The notes: generated by a model from the sequence alone, not told the origin. Shown: positions 1 through 14,551, counted from the first letter of the stretch. The stretch is 64,000 nt of DNA from Nansenia antarctica (GCA_963989245.1 OZ022358.1:6610243-6674242), one strand, 5' to 3'. A program made the numbers and translations.

Positions 1-2130
1 TCAAATAGCCAATTTGATCACACTGCTATAGAAGGAAGTTGTGTGTGCAGAGTATATTTTCTTTTACTATACCCACCACGTACTAAGGAGAACAGTTATA
101 ATAACCTATTTGTATGTCTCCCCTTGTTATTATGGTTCTAAGTATCTATACTCCATATATAATGTACTGTATACATGTATAAGACACACACTTCCATGAC
201 TCACTCTTCTCTCCAGAGAGTTAAGCATAGGGTAATGTAAAGTCCTACTCACACAATAGCATGTAATGTAGTTACCTTGCCTCTGTGTAGTACAGTTATA
301 CACACAGAGGGGAATACTCAAAGGTATTTTCATTCTGTGAAATATAATGTTTCAAAGGGATCACAGTTAATGATGCAACACGATGATGTGAACATGCAGT
401 ACAGTTAAGTATATGATATTACCGTGAGTGTGCACACGCTGTACTTCAACTATGTTATAGGACTTATACAGTTACATGTCCAATCAATAATAATCGTGCC
501 TTAGATGGTATGTAGAGGAAATCAGTACAATATATTATTGTAGAGAGGGGACGACTACTTGGAGCCTAACATGCAAATGCATAATCAGTATAAGTGTGCA
601 TTTATTTGTCTTTATGTGTGACAAATGTGTGTGTTTGTTTTCTGTGCTGAACAGGCTTGCCAGAATCAGGGGTGAATACCAATAAATGGATGAATACATT
701 TATATAGGAAATCATGAATGCCTAAGTGGCGTCTGAAGAACGGAGGACAGAGGGAATAATCATGTTAGCCTCTCCCCTCGACTCCGGCCGAGACGGAGGA
801 GCGTTCATCACCCTGCCGATCACTCCAAACTCCCCAAAGTGTTTCTCTCACATTTAAACGAATCCAATCTGAGAGGGTCCCCTTTTTCAATCAAGTGACA
901 TCAATCACGGGAGCGTGTGATGATAACGATCCCTTTAGGCCCTCTCGGTGTACTGGGCTGCAGATGAAAATACCAACTCAGGAGCCGGACTTGAGCGTTC
1001 AAAGCGGGGGCCTAGGCACCCTGCTGAAACACATGCTCCATGTCCCATTATTTATGAAGGGCTATCCTTTTGGCCTCTCGTCAATTACTCTCCCTATCAT
1101 TTCCCTGAGTCCAAGGATTGTTTTCAATCAACACAGGCTGGCCAGGCAGGCAGGCACGATGGTGCAGAGTATCCTTCCCTCGCCTTTTTCTCTTTATCCC
1201 CCTGCTCCAAGAATAGTGATTGGTCCAATTTGCATCACAGATGTGTCCTGATTGCGCCTACTGCTAAAGTGAGGGCTGTCAAAATGACTTGTGAGGATTA
1301 TAGGAGGATCATTTTGGTTCTCTTCTTCCAGTATGACCTCCCTTGTGGAACAAATTCTATAGGGCTGTGTCGAAGAGAATTGACAGCGTGAGGAGGGGTC
1401 AGGAGGTATCAACTGGACAGATAGCTGAGCGGCTATCGGAGCAGAGCTATTTCCTGATCAAGTAAGAAGACGCATTCCAGAATAATGTCACCGTTGTTAA
1501 TTCTGTGAGTGAGTGAGACTCTTCTTTTCACATGTGATGAGTAGGAAAGGAAGCTCATACTGAAATCAGAAAGGCACGACGAAATCATGTAAAGTGTTGT
1601 TATAGAAAGGCACGACACAGGATCTCCTAAAGAAATACGAAAGAAGTAAGTCTTTGGCTTTCTGTATGAGATAGACCCTGTGACCCTCGCCGTCCTCGCC
1701 AGGAGAGAGGGAATCGGAGCAGTAGGAACCGTTTGTTTTGTTTGTAAATGTGTCAGTAATTGCCCTTTAACAACCCGACACCTGCCACTGTTGTTCCGGT
1801 CACCCACAATTGACGGAGGAAAGCGGAGAAATCACCTCCTTCATAATAGTTTGTTTTGATAAGGTATTGTGTGTGAAGCTGATGAACAGTGACTGTCAAT
1901 TTGATTAGCCATTATTCTTTGCTGTTAATTGTCATTATTGGGCCTGTGCCACTGAGTGTCACCATAGAAGCCATGCAATCCTAGCATGAATAACACCTTG
2001 GGGGAATTAAAAAGAGATGTGAATGGTTTTAATTGCTCTCAATACTTTCGTTTGGCTTGGCAACTATTGACCCATGCACAGTAGCTTGTCAATTCAGCAA
2101 TGCACTATTAATGAACCCTTTGCCTCAATC
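1..2130. other. Gene-free unique DNA upstream of PCYT1B
   Basis: I see no coding exon with splice context and no recognisable mobile element here. The stretch at about 880-1400 is unique, balanced in base composition and free of simple repeats, so it is a weak candidate for conserved non-coding DNA. The open frames in it carry no recognisable protein signature. Confidence 0.4.
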
Positions 2131-2140
2131 TCCAACCAAG

Positions 2141-2416
2141 CACGCACGCATGCACGCACACACACACACACATGCACACATGCACACACAAACAAACTCC
2201 CGCACACGCACACACACACAAACACACACACACACACACGCACACACACTTCACTACACATAATATGACACCCCATGACTCCTCTATGTTGATTTGTTGT
2301 AAGCTTGACAGCTATTTCACTACAAAGTTGATGATTTTTCAGCTTGAGCAACATGAGACTAAGCCAACTGTGAAATTACTTCTTTACTACACACACACAC
2401 ACGCGCACACACACAC

Positions 2417-2469
<53 letters not shown>

Positions 2470-2484
2470 CAAACAAACTACCGC

Positions 2485-2523
<39 letters not shown>

Positions 2524-2554
2524 CACACACATGCACACACAAACAAACTCCCGC

Positions 2555-2590
<36 letters not shown>
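2141..2590. repeat. Two long (CA)n microsatellites
   Basis: Positions 2141-2253 and 2390-2590 are almost pure CA dinucleotide runs with scattered CG, AT and AAAC interruptions. Both blocks contain the same interruption motif (acaaacaaact followed by ccgcacacgc), which suggests local duplication of array segments. Long His/Thr or Val/Cys frames across them are artefacts of the dinucleotide. Confidence 0.95.
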
Positions 2591-2689
2591 CATCACAGAA
2601 TACAGTACATATCTAGTCCTACAACCCACCACTACTACTCAAGAACACAGGCCTAGATGAAAAAATCCTACCTGTATACCAACGTAGGC

Positions 2690-2780
2690 ACCCATGTTAG
2701 ATACCATTCCTCATTCCATTCCATGCATTACAATGAGCCCATCCTCCAATTTCGCCTGCACCAGCCTCCCTAACTGTTCC
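2690..2780. mobile_element. Half copy of palindromic GAGGCTGGTGG-type MITE
   Basis: The stretch contains a cattccatgcattacaatg core followed by gagcccatcctcc and ends with caccagcctccc. This is one arm of the hairpin repeat seen whole at 50575-50812 and 57427-57568. Only the right arm is present, so the copy is truncated. Confidence 0.7.
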
Positions 2781-2984
2781 GTTTTTTTATTAACAGTTAA
2801 CAATTAATTAACAATTAGTTAGTTAACAATTATTAACAGAATGCTTTGCTAACACCCCAAATTATCAGTCAACCACATTATTACATGTGTGTTCTATAGC
2901 AGCATGATTCTGGCTTTACCATGTCTATTGTACACATTCACAGTTCTATCTGCAGCTGCAGCCGAGAGAAACCCTAAACAGGTT

Positions 2985-3440
2985 TGATGGAGCTTATCAA
3001 AAGAGCCAATTTGAGTTAATTTAATGGGCAAAAGCGAGAATGGAAAGCTATCCGCGGTGCGAGGTCGCCTCCTGAGTCAATATATATAAATCTTTACAAG
3101 GCAAACACTGTGAGAAACAAAGACATTTAACTGAAGCACCAGTTGATGTCTCCACTTTTTGTTGCACATAATTTGTCCCCATTGAAAGGTATAATTGTCG
3201 GCAATTTGAAGATATTCATGCTCAATTTCTGAAATTAATTTCAATTGGGAAATGTAGAAATGTCAGCTCTCGTGAAAGGGATTTGATTTCAATTATCCTT
3301 GCTCAAAAGACTGTGATTCCCAAATACACTTAAGCGAAATTATGACAAGAATTTGTGGTTCCAGAAATTCGGCGCTTAAAGAGCGATTAGGTGATAAATG
3401 GACTGCCTTTGAAATTGAGTGAATGTTCTGTGCTCCATCT
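2985..3440. promoter_or_regulatory. Candidate conserved non-coding element
   Basis: This is a unique AT-rich stretch without dinucleotide runs, SINE tails or transposon ends. It is dense in TAAT/ATTA homeodomain cores and AATTGAAAT-type words. In tetrapods, PCYT1B is followed by POLA1 and ARX, and ARX enhancers lie among those neighbours (known). That this stretch belongs to such a regulatory block is inference from texture and position only. Confidence 0.3.
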
Positions 3441-3719
3441 GAAAGGCACTCAATTATCCATGATTACTCCCCCTTTACAGAGTATCGCATAAAAATACCT
3501 GCTATTGCTGTAATTTGTGGGAACATTAACATGCTGCAATTTCAACAAGGGGGAAAAAGGGAACTTAAATGGGCTGGCAGAATGTTAATCAATACATCAG
3601 AGAAAGAAGAAGAAGTGAGGGGAGATGAAAGAGGGATAGATTTAGTAAGAAGAGAAATATAGAGATATTTGGGGAAATTCACTTTCCCCCAAATCTCAGC
3701 CCCATTGGACTAACATGCA

Positions 3720-3759
3720 TCTCTCTCTGTCTCTGTCTCTGTCTCTGTCTCTGTCTCTG

Positions 3760-3857
<98 letters not shown>
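3720..3857. repeat. (CTGTCT)n grading into (CT)n
   Basis: About nine CTGTCT hexamers (3727-3780) pass directly into about 38 CT dinucleotides. The strand is pure polypyrimidine through the CT part, so triplex formation is possible. Arg-Glu or Ser-Leu frames over it are not genes. Confidence 0.95.
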
Positions 3858-4430
3858 CCTCTCCCCCAAATCAGCATCCATTGTACTATTGAATAGAATA
3901 ATTCTAAAAGCAAGGTAATCAGTAAAGATCCAGACGTTTAAAGCAATTCAAATAAGGGTAGTGGGCAAGAGGGTGCTGGCAGCAGTTGGTCCTCTGGTGG
4001 TGGGTTTACTTCTGCATTCTGATTTATAATAGGAATGCAGACATTGAGTACCTCCAGTATTGAGACCAAAGTAGCACCTACCTCTGTCCACTATAGAAAT
4101 TAGCAAAAGTCTCACTTGTATGAGATTTCTAACCACACGCCACTGCACAAATCTGTGCAGCAGCATGCTCTTTTCATGATTAACCAGCGGAAGAAACACA
4201 AATTGATCTGTGCAATATTTTTCATTCTTTTTGTATCTGCAGAGGCAAATTACTCAGCAGGGAAAGAATCGGTGTAACTGTGCAATGTGAAGAATACAAA
4301 TAATAAATGAATCTCTATCTGGTCTGATCTCTCTCACATAAGATGATCTGACACTTTTCTGCCAATAATTTTATCTGAGATATCACCTATCTGACCTGAC
4401 AATCAGTTACAGTCCCACTGCTTTCAGTTA

Positions 4431-5472
4431 CAGTGGGGTGCAAACATTTGGGCACCCCTAGTCAAAATGCCTTTGACAATTAATATCTAGGTGAAAAGAA
4501 GCAAACCTAACCTCTAAACGGTACAAAGTTAAACATGACACATTTCATCACATTTTAAAAGAAAGATACATTTTGATTTGTAACTTTTTACAGTTTCAAA
4601 ATAATAAAACAAGGAAAAAAAGGCCTTGTGCAAAAGTTCTTCCTACCACCCGCGTAATATTGCCTGTGCCCCCAGCCGCTACACAACCCCAAAGCATAAT
4701 GGATCCACCTCCATGCTTCACAGTTGGCATGGTGTTCTTCTCTACAAATGCTTCACCTTTGGTTGTGGCCCAAAAGTTCAATTTTGGTTTTGTCAGTCCA
4801 AAGCACATTGTTCCAATAGGCTTCAGGTTTCTCAAGGTTTTCTTTTGCATACTTCAGATGCTTAATTTTGTGTTGAGGTCGTAGGAAAGGCTTCTTTCTG
4901 GCAACTCTGCCATGTAGGTCTTTGTTGTTTAAGGTACGCTGTATTGTTGTCCTGGTAGTGGTGGTCTAGTGGATAGTGAGTTGGACTTGGGATCGGAAGG
5001 TTGTGAGTTCAAATCCCGCCTGAAGCCACACCACTACTAGTGTGCCCTTGGGTAAGGCACTTAGCCCTCAGTTACTCCAGGGGGAATGTCCCTGTAATTC
5101 GTAATTGTAAGTCGCTTTGGATAAAAGCGTCTGCTAAATGGCAAAATTATTAAATTAATTAACAACTAGACCGGTGTCTGCTACTCTTTTTTGCAGCTCT
5201 TTTGCAATGATGTGTGTGTTCTGAGCATTTCTCACCAGATCTCGAGTCATTTTATCTGAAATTTGTCTTGGTCTTCCAGATCTTGCCTTGAATTCAATTG
5301 TTCCATTTATTTTCAATTTTCTGATGATGTTTCTGACAGTGGAAATGGGTAGTTTGAAATGTTGCAAGAGTTTTTCGTAGCCTTCTCCTTGATGATGGAA
5401 GTGAACTATCTTGATTCTGACATCCTTGGAGAACTGTTTAGAGGAACCCATGCTTTTTAACACCAGACACAA
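4431..5472 (-). pseudogene. Tc1-like transposon remnant with SINE insertion
   Basis: The left end carries the terminal repeat cagtggggtgcaaacatttg typical of fish Tc1 elements. On the minus strand, 5451-5155 encodes the start of a Tc1 transposase (MGSSKQFSKDVRIKIV, then a helix-turn-helix with STVRNIIRK and a GRPRQIS linker). Positions 4850-4596 encode the middle, including GGGSIMLWGC. The two parts are separated by a SINE at 4955-5160, and the gene carries frame breaks. The right inverted repeat is missing, so the copy is dead and truncated at its 5' end. Confidence 0.85.
4955..5160 (+). mobile_element. tRNA-derived SINE
   Basis: The head resembles a tRNA gene: box A-like tggtctagtgga, and box B-like ggttgtgagttcaaatcc about 40 bases on. 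The 3' part is gtaagtcgctttggataaaa followed by gcgtctgctaaatg, the conserved tail shared by many fish SINEs and their partner LINE. It interrupts the Tc1 remnant, so it is the younger insertion. A second, reverse copy lies at 14829-15042. Confidence 0.88.
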
Positions 5473-5474
5473 CA

Positions 5475-7682
5475 GCCACCGCAGTCGGATACTTTAGGAT
5501 AATAATTTAGTATAATGCATGGTAGCATAAAGGCGACACTTACATGCAGTGCTACACGCAGCATATGATAAGTAAGACAGTAAGTTCACTTTTTGGGAAT
5601 GGATAATGTCAGAGAGGACGAAAAATTCCAGCAGCTGACAGCACATTCTGAAGATAGATCCCAATTGCATAATTATGCAAGTACATTTGTAATGCAACGA
5701 ATAAAGACACCTCACAACAAATTCCAGGTAATTTAACAAAACACAGAGTAAAGCTCCAAGGGCCCTGGAATTCAAAGCAGCCAGCCTAAAATATGTCTCT
5801 TTCTGTGACTCCCCATTCTCCCTCTCTCACCAGCACTCTGTTCCATTGTGCAGCTGTAAATGGCTGTCTCCTACCCTGGCTCCAAGCAGTTAGCCCAAAG
5901 AAAGGCACCAAATAAGCCCTCTTTTACATCTTCTGGTTAATCAAGGGCTTTCTATTCATCAATTTGACCTATTGTTTATCACATATTATCACTTTATCCC
6001 CAGTCCCCCCAGTCCCCCCCCCCCCCCCCCCCATCCAACCTTCTACCAGCCGGTTACCATGGGCGACCCACATGGTGAGTGTAATTGCAATAATTTGTGA
6101 AACACCATGGCAACCTCCATTAAAGCGGGGTAAATACTAGGTCTTTGTGCCACACTGTTATTTCTGGTTGCGATGCCGGGGCAGACAGGGGAGTGAATGT
6201 GTAAATGTATATTTACTTTCGGCCCGTGAGAATGTAAGACTGCTAATGAGGACAGTGCTGTGGTGTCCACAGCTCTTCATCCCTCTTGATCATTGCCTCT
6301 GTTTGGACAGGGCTCTCAACAAACAATGCCAATTTCTTATCTGTAGCCATGTTAGTCTTCCTTCAACACCCCCCTCCCCTCCCCATCTTTACCCCCCCCG
6401 CACCTACTGTATTAACAGACAAACAGCCCACGTTATTTGTCCAGTCTTCTATTGCTAAGAACAACTCTTTATTACAGGGGAGTCAATCACTCACTGTAAC
6501 ACTAATGGCCTGGGAGGAGTTAGGGCAGGTGAGGCCTTTTAGCAACACACTGATTCTCAGGGTTGCCCAACAAATGGTCTGAAACATCATTATCACTGCT
6601 TGTGGAGGTATAGAGAATGACTGTACTTTAATGTACTGTACTGTACTGTATCATACAATATTTTATTTTATTTGTGAATGGACATCTCTGCTTTGTTTTA
6701 CAAGATACAAACTAGAATAGATTCATCTTGACTATCATCACAGACAACAATGCAAACAGCAAAAGAGCATCCCCGTCTCTCTTACTTTATTATACTATAC
6801 TTTGCTACTATTACAATAAGCTTCTAAATTCACTTGACTTGTTTATTAAGTATAATCTGGAGAAACCTTTTAATAAATGAAATAAATAACTGAATGGTGC
6901 AGAAAACAAATAAATGACAAGGTACATTTACATGTACCTTACTTGGGCCTATTGTCAAACTGTACATAATACTGATCATACATCACTGATCAAATTAAAC
7001 TTTATTTATACAGCACATTTCATACATTAGATAAATGCAATGCAATGGAATGTTAAATAGATAAGTACTGTATAGTGGATCAGCAGTGATATCTGATAAG
7101 AACTTGATTTGTCACCCTTGTAGGTTCGGTTCCTCTTGGCCCCTCTAATGTAAGCGGTTCTTGGTTCTCTACACCAGTGTTGGTGCCACTGTGGAACCAG
7201 TTTTTCGGTCAAAACGAAGAACTGGTTTGATATTAGGCACCGGTTCCGAACCGGCCGTCAAATTGCCTTGGTGGAAAAGGGGCATGTGGGCACAGTGGTC
7301 TTCTAATCTCATTGGTATCCCATCAGTGTCCCATCAGTGTTCAGCTGTCTGTCTGTCAGGCTAGCTTTAGTGGGCTATGGCCTTCACCACCCATGCCCCT
7401 ATTTCTCTAACTAATTAGCAGACATTTAGAGCTTCTGTCATTAATGCAGAGGAAACCCAATCTGCTGTTTTGCAAATGGGTTTTCTTAATTGGATGGAGG
7501 AATTCCAAAATGTTTACAGTTACACATCATTCTCTCTAAAAGGCTTAATGGGCTTGTGCTAAAGTGTTTGTGCAACATATGGTTGAGCCTGGGTTAAGTG
7601 TCGCAGGGGTTAAACCAACTGAGTTTTTTTGTCCAAGAGGGGGCCAGAAAAGTATTGCACAACACAGCACACAGTACCCTGC

Positions 7683-7685
<3 letters not shown>
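5475..7685. other. Gene-free stretch, possible conserved elements
   Basis: No exon is recognisable. There is a poly-C run at 6006-6032. Positions 6035-6230 are unique sequence with a GGTTACCATGG word and could be conserved non-coding DNA. The segment at 7110-7290 has internal inverted words (accggttccgaaccgg) and may be a degraded MITE. None of these calls is firm. Confidence 0.35.
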
Positions 7686-7756
<71 letters not shown>

Positions 7757-7769
7757 GCACGCACGCACG

Positions 7770-7802
<33 letters not shown>

Positions 7803-7893
7803 ACAGACAGACACACACACACACACAGACAGACACTCACACACACAGACACACGCACACACACACAGACACACACACACACACGCTCGCGCG
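7686..7893. repeat. (CA)n/(CAGA)n microsatellite
   Basis: This is a run of about 200 bases of CA with CG and CAGACAGA interruptions. All long frames across it, on either strand, are translation of the dinucleotide. Confidence 0.95.
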
Positions 7894-8019
7894 CGCAAAC
7901 ACCAACTTTCCAACTTCTCTGTGCCTGCGGGAAACGGGGAAACGTTGTGCGCACTGTGGCAAACTCTAACAGCTGCTGACAGAGGCTTACTGCCAGGATC
8001 CATGACAACGCCAGGAAAA

Positions 8020-8250
8020 AAACACATTTAATTAGCTAATTTATTCAGTAACACTCTGCATCAGAGTAAGCCACTATGATTTCCTGTAAATGGAGGATAA
8101 TTGAGTGAGAGGGTTATAAACAGCATTTAAATGGGACTTGAGATCCACACACAGGCGGAGTCATAATAACCACTAATGACTGCTAATCAGGAGACGCTTG
8201 TGTGGCAGCCAGGGCCCCCTCTCTGACCCAACAGCTGCAATAAGTGAGAG
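8020..8250. promoter_or_regulatory. Candidate conserved non-coding element
   Basis: This unique, repeat-free segment sits between two large microsatellites. It contains several homeodomain-type cores (taattagctaattta near 8030, ccactaatgac near 8170). The call rests on texture only; there is no direct evidence of function. Confidence 0.25.
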
Positions 8251-8288
8251 AGCCACAGATAGACAGTAGACAGTAGACAGAGATGGAC

Positions 8289-8832
<544 letters not shown>

Positions 8833-9065
8833 GTTATGATAATGGGAACACTACAGTAGGAGAAATTCACAGCACATCTCTACTACACCATCTAACTATA
8901 GCATACTGTAATGTACAGTAAGCGATATGTGTATGTCTGCATAATATGGAATATGTATAGTGTGTTTATATGCAAAGTATGTGTATGTCTTTGTGCATAT
9001 GACATGCTTGCGTGTATGGTTTTGTGTAATACATGTGTACTACTTTGTGGGTGTGCGTGAGCACG

Positions 9066-9068
<3 letters not shown>

Positions 9069-9106
<38 letters not shown>
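9069..9106. repeat. (GT)n microsatellite
   Basis: A short pure GT run. Confidence 0.9.
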
Positions 9107-9107
<1 letters not shown>

Positions 9108-12100
9108 GTGTGATTACCATGTGTGGGGGTGACCTCTGCAGCAGAGGGATGTGGACAGGTGGGTGAAGTGGTTCAGTGGTTCAGAAATAAGGGTGCTAAT
9201 CTGGTGCCTGCAAACGGAGACACAGCCGCCCTGTGTACTGTCAACAGCAATCGGCCAAACCCCACCCCAAACTCACCCCTCGCCCCCCTCCACCTGAGAC
9301 AAGGACACAGGCGCAGCTATTTCTGTGTGGCGGGCATCTCTGAGAGACTCCACAGGACGGCTTATGGGTCCCTTTACGAGGTGACACATTTTTGGAAGAG
9401 ACGGCGAGGGGTGGGGTGGGGTCAGGTGGGGTGGGGTGGGGTGGATGGTGTCTCATCTAATGACAGAGCAGCCCTCTTGCTCGAGTTGTCACTGCTGGCA
9501 AGGTCAGCTTCAAATCTGAGGTTAGGCGAGAGGATATGCTTGGTCATAATACCATGTCGGGGCGAAGGGGGGGGGTATTAAACAACTGCGCAAAAACAAC
9601 TGCAAAACCACAAGGCCCATGAATAAAGACCAAGATTCAGATCAATGAATCTGTGAGCAATGATGTTATATTTTGATCAGAGTTAGTCTGTTCGTAATGG
9701 TTGCACAGTGATTTCGCAGAGCAGTGCTTATTTTGTGATAATTGGCTGTGGTCGGTCTGGGGGCTTTGAATAGAACTGAATGACCAGTCAGACTGTTGCT
9801 GTGCCAACAGGTGTGCTGACTTAGCGCTGTTGTTATCACCTCCGATCACAGTCAGTGAACACAGTCCTATGAGACCTCCCTGGAAGACTCGCAACCGCTG
9901 GATGAGAGCTGTGAGTTATTATTCCTGACTAGCCCTGGTTTTACTACCTGTCCGCAACACACACATGGCTGGATTCTCTACACGTTTCTTTCATTCATCT
10001 TTTTATTGCCTCTCTACACCATATCATGCGCCCATGTTGTTCACCAGAGGAGATATTCAAAAGCAGAGGTTCTTTTATTCAAACGCTCATTGTTATATTT
10101 TTGTGTGACAGCAGTACAGATCAATAACAATTCAGGACAGTTTCCAGATCCAAGATTAAACCTTATCCTTGACTAAAAAGCATTTTTATTGGAGAGCGTC
10201 CATATGAAGGGTGATCTAGAGAGTGAGGGTGGGGGACGACGACGACGACTCTAATATGGCTAAAGTTCCACTTGTCTAATTAGATTTCTTTGCGGTGTTC
10301 TGTGTTGAGAATGTCACATAGCTCATTAACCTTTGACTCGAGGGACAGGGGGATGAGACAGTGTTTTGACAGGACCGACAGCTGTGGAGCCTGTGAGTGC
10401 TGGTGAAAGACAAGCAATTTGACCATGGCCTATGACTGCTCCCCAGAGTGGAGAGGGTTGGTGAGGCTCCACTTTAAACGCATGCCAACTGACACATTCC
10501 AAGCCAATCAAAACATAGGACTGCATGAGGTCAGTATCTACACGTGTCACATAACCCTTACATCCCCCCTCCTTCTCCATGTACGAACACAAACTCTCAC
10601 ACACACACACACACACGTCTCTGTGCAACTTCAAACTCATCACACCCCCTCTCTGTGCTACTTCAAATTCATCACACCCCTCTCTGTGCTACTTCATTAG
10701 GGGCACAGACTACCCCCGGCTACTGCCCCTGGAAGCAGAACTCAATCACACATGCTCTTTCACAGGTCGCTGCCTACCCTAGACATACACCATACATACA
10801 TCTTTCACTGCTCAGACGTATCGCTCAAGGAAATAATCACACAAACATCCAATGTGAAGAACTGTTATCGACTTCCAAACAAGGGACATATATTGTGGAT
10901 GCTTGTTGAATGAATGAATGGACTTTATTGTCATTGCTACAGTACAGGTACCAAACAACGAAATTTAGGAGGGGTGACTTCCCTGGTGTTAGGAAAGAAA
11001 AAAAAAAGAAAAAAAAACTTTAAAAAAAAATCACAAGAAGGGAAGGAGCTGGTTTACATAAATAAAGGCTATGTACACTATCCACTGTACTATACTGTAC
11101 AGATAGACGACTAGGGTTGTCATATTGCACAATGGTATTGTTAACAGGGTTGGTGTGTTACAAGAATGACAAAATGAGTCTGGGTGGTCAAATTGAGTTT
11201 ACTCTTGTATTAACTATTTTGTCCGTTGTAACACCTGGACTATTTCAAACAGTGATATCCTATCCTATCCCTGGACTGTTATACACTTTTTATCTGACAC
11301 AGAATATGACATTATTATACTCTCCCCCCCCCCCCCCTCCCCTCTTTCTTGTGTCATTGACAGCTCTGCCTCTGTGACCATGACTCGCTGGGATGTATGT
11401 TGAAGGTCAGTCAGAGTGCTGAGAGCGGCGTGCCTCAGCGCTGGGGTAATGGAACTGAGACAACCGCTTAAATCCCCCCGAAACCCTCCTCTTATTTAAC
11501 ACTACCGCCTGAAATCACTTCAACAGCGGGGACAGCATTCTGGACGTGACACCTCTGTAAATCAAGGCTCAACCCATGGCTCAACCCATCCAAACAGCAT
11601 TGCTGTTTACTCTGTTCCCCTGACCTAGCCTATCATCCACCCAACAAACATCTTGACAATGAGGGCTGTGGCGCTAGACTAAAAACCCAATTTCTTCAGG
11701 CTACACCTTAACTGTCCCTCCTAAGACCTCTTCATCCCCTCTACCCCCTTGTATAGTTTCTCTACTGTAAATAAAAACATATATTTAAAAAATATATATT
11801 TTATAATGACCCCTGGCCCTAGCATAGTCCATCCATACATACATAGCCCAGATTTTTTCTTGCGATGACTGGTGGATAGATGATTCACTTACTTAGACAA
11901 ATGTAGTTGTTGTAAGTCACTTTGGATAAAGGTGTCTGCTAGATGCAAAACATTTGGTGTATAGCCTGCCACATCAGACACACAAAACACAAATGCAGCC
12001 ATCACTCCATCACCTACAAACATGTATGGCCTGGGAATGGACTTCTACTGAGCTGTAAACTTGACAGAGATGACTAAATGTGAAACATATGGAAGGCGTT

Positions 12101-12962
12101 TTATCATCTACCAGAACTACATCTTGTCAAGATGACAACCCACCATGCACCATACTAGCTACAAGTGTACCATTATTCGGCATTGGGTCTATTTTTTATT
12201 TCTATTTACACAATTTCATACTTGACTATTTGACTATTTACTCAATTTACGGATTCACAAATGGAATTTCAATTCACCTCTACTACTGCGTTAATTACAA
12301 TTGCCAATCCTGACATCATCATTTGTCTAATCACATCATTGCTAATCCAAACTTAATTGACAGAGAGGCTATGTTCAGTGTCACCAAAAAGAATCATTGA
12401 GGTTGTTTTTGTTGAACGGTTGTCTCAAGGACAGTCAGTATGTTGTCCATATCAACCAGCTTTGTGCAGTGCCGTTCACTATATTGTTCTTAAGGTTTGT
12501 GTCCAATTCATTTAACTATCATGTCCCCGCAACTCTTATATGCAGCCCACAAAGTACCTAACAACCATGAATTTGTAAACAGCGCTATCTAATCGATAAA
12601 AGTAATCTATTTATTTCATTTTGTCCCATCCAAGCAACAGCTTGATCCTTGACGAGTGTGACCCCATTCTTGTTTAGTCGTATCTCAGAGATGTCAAATA
12701 CAAGAGCCGTATCTCAGAGATGTCAAATACATACTGGCACTCAGATTTTCCAGGACCCCGTCCTCCCGTCCTCCGAACACACGTGGAAGGGGGTCGATGG
12801 TGGGAGGCTGTCACAATGCAACGCACGCAACTCCCCCATTATGTCTTATTCCTGGAAAACCAAAGGACACGTTTTGTGGTTCTGACAACTGAGAGTACAT
12901 AATCTAGGAGCGCAGACGAGCATGTGGAGGAGGAATGTATACTTAGATCATCTCTCTAGCAC

Positions 12963-12993
<31 letters not shown>

Positions 12994-14550
12994 ACACACA
13001 CAGCAACCCCCTGGCTCCATCCCAGCAGGCCCTCCTGTCCCTGTCTTGGGTGAGTTACGGCCACAGGCATGGTCCACATTTTCACACGAGACAGATTCAC
13101 TGACTAGATAATGGGTCTAATTTAACTCGGTGGTCGGTGGCCAAGAGGTCATGGGTCGGACTCCAGACAGTCAGTGTTCCTGAACCCAGAGAGGCACAGA
13201 TCCACTTGTCGTAAACGTCTCTTAATTAACCCTCACCACAGTTAAATGAATCTTTGCCCTCACAAACCAGGCATTACACTCAACAGTGTCGTCTACAATA
13301 TTAACGCCCGTAGCGGCTGCGGTCAACTTGGAGATTGTGGTAGGAGAGATTGTTCATTGTCTGTAGTTGATGGTAGATAGAGATGGAATGAAGGCTATTG
13401 GCTGTGTGCAGCAGCATGGTGAGCGTTTAGAGAGAGAGGTCCTGTAGGTAATTCAGTGCTTGTGCAACAGCTTTGTGCTGGTGGGGCAGAGGTGGTTGAT
13501 TTAGCCTGGCCTAAGAGGTGCTAACACGTGCTAACACGGAGGCAGAGCTGAAAAGCCAGCTGGGGAGAGACGGAGAAGATAGTCCAAAGCCGTGCAGGAT
13601 GGAGAAGAGTCGTCAATGGCCTATGCTCCACTGGGAGTTAAGGGCCTAACTCACTCACTAACTCAAGAGGTGCTAAGCATGTCACATAGAATTGTTCTGA
13701 GTAGTAGAAATTGTAGCTGGGCCATAAAGTCTCAAAACTCTTCCTAGTTGGTTTTGTATTCTTGGCCCTTACTAAACACATTTCTGTCCTTCTGAAGAAA
13801 GCCATGTGACAAGGGGGAACCTTTCAGTTCTGGGGAACACCTAGCCATTCTTAGAAGCAGTTCTGACTGCTGACTTGTCCAGACAGAGCACAGGTGGTAG
13901 CTGCACATCAACCCGCCCCCCCCCCTATCCTGCCAACAAGCCACTCAATTATTTTAGATTGGCACGTTACAATTTAACCGGTTTCCAAGAAGGCATTGGC
14001 ACCTCCATTAACAAGGGAGAGGGGGTACTGCTTTTGGCCAGAAACCATGAACGAATATGGTTCATGAGTAACAATAGCAGGTAATTGTGATAATCTACTG
14101 CCCTGCATACCCAGCATTATGGGAATACTGCAGAGGCAGAGGGTGCATGGCAGCTTTCCAATTTCACTCAGAAACTCTACAAGGCCATAGACTCTTTGGG
14201 GGGTTTCAAGCCTTCTTAGAAGGCAAACATGGTCAGTGCCAAAACATGTCAGAGCAAACCCCATCGCGTTACAATTGATTTCCTTCCCCCAAAAAAACTG
14301 GTTCGAATTTTGGTTTGAGTTTTGCTTATCTTTACTAATTCCATGTTATGTGAATAAAGTTCTCTCTCTCTCTGGGACATTGATGCATTGCGTATGCCGA
14401 ATACTCTGCATTGTATACACATGCACACAGAAATGTCATGTATGCATCCAACCAAACACTCTCAGAAGCCCATAATCATGTGAATAAGGCATAAAAACAT
14501 GTGTACAAATGTACCTCCCTTCTCACAGATATCAATATATTTTCACTGAC
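9107..14550. other. Gene-free intergenic DNA with repeat scraps
   Basis: No coding exon is supported. Recognisable scraps are a LINE-type 3' end near 10910-10990 (actttattgtcattgctaca followed by aacaacgaaatt), a SINE/LINE tail at 11900-11950 (gtaagtcactttggataaag), a C-run plus (CA)n at 12961-13001, and a 28-bp direct repeat at 12670-12730 (cgtatctcagagatgtcaaa). The rest is unique sequence with no signature that I can name. Confidence 0.4.
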
Positions 14551-14551
14551 A

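Noticed and set aside
895..1412. Overlapping frames of 118 and 147 codons as a small gene
   Set aside because: No family resemblance, no splice or polyadenylation context, and open frames on both strands. More likely unique non-coding DNA.
2033..2660. Long His/Thr- and Val/Cys-rich open frames over CA repeats
   Set aside because: They are translations of (CA)n in different frames on both strands, without splice sites or conserved sequence. The same applies at 7545-8031, 60317-60705 and 62591-62986.
3696..3918. Arg-Glu and Ser-Leu repeat proteins
   Set aside because: Pure products of the CT microsatellite. Likewise the large frames at 8187-8870.
4955..5030. A functional tRNA gene
   Set aside because: The head has box A and box B words but no paired acceptor stem, and it is joined to a SINE tail. 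The same holds for the heads at 15042, 22365, 58601 and 59811.
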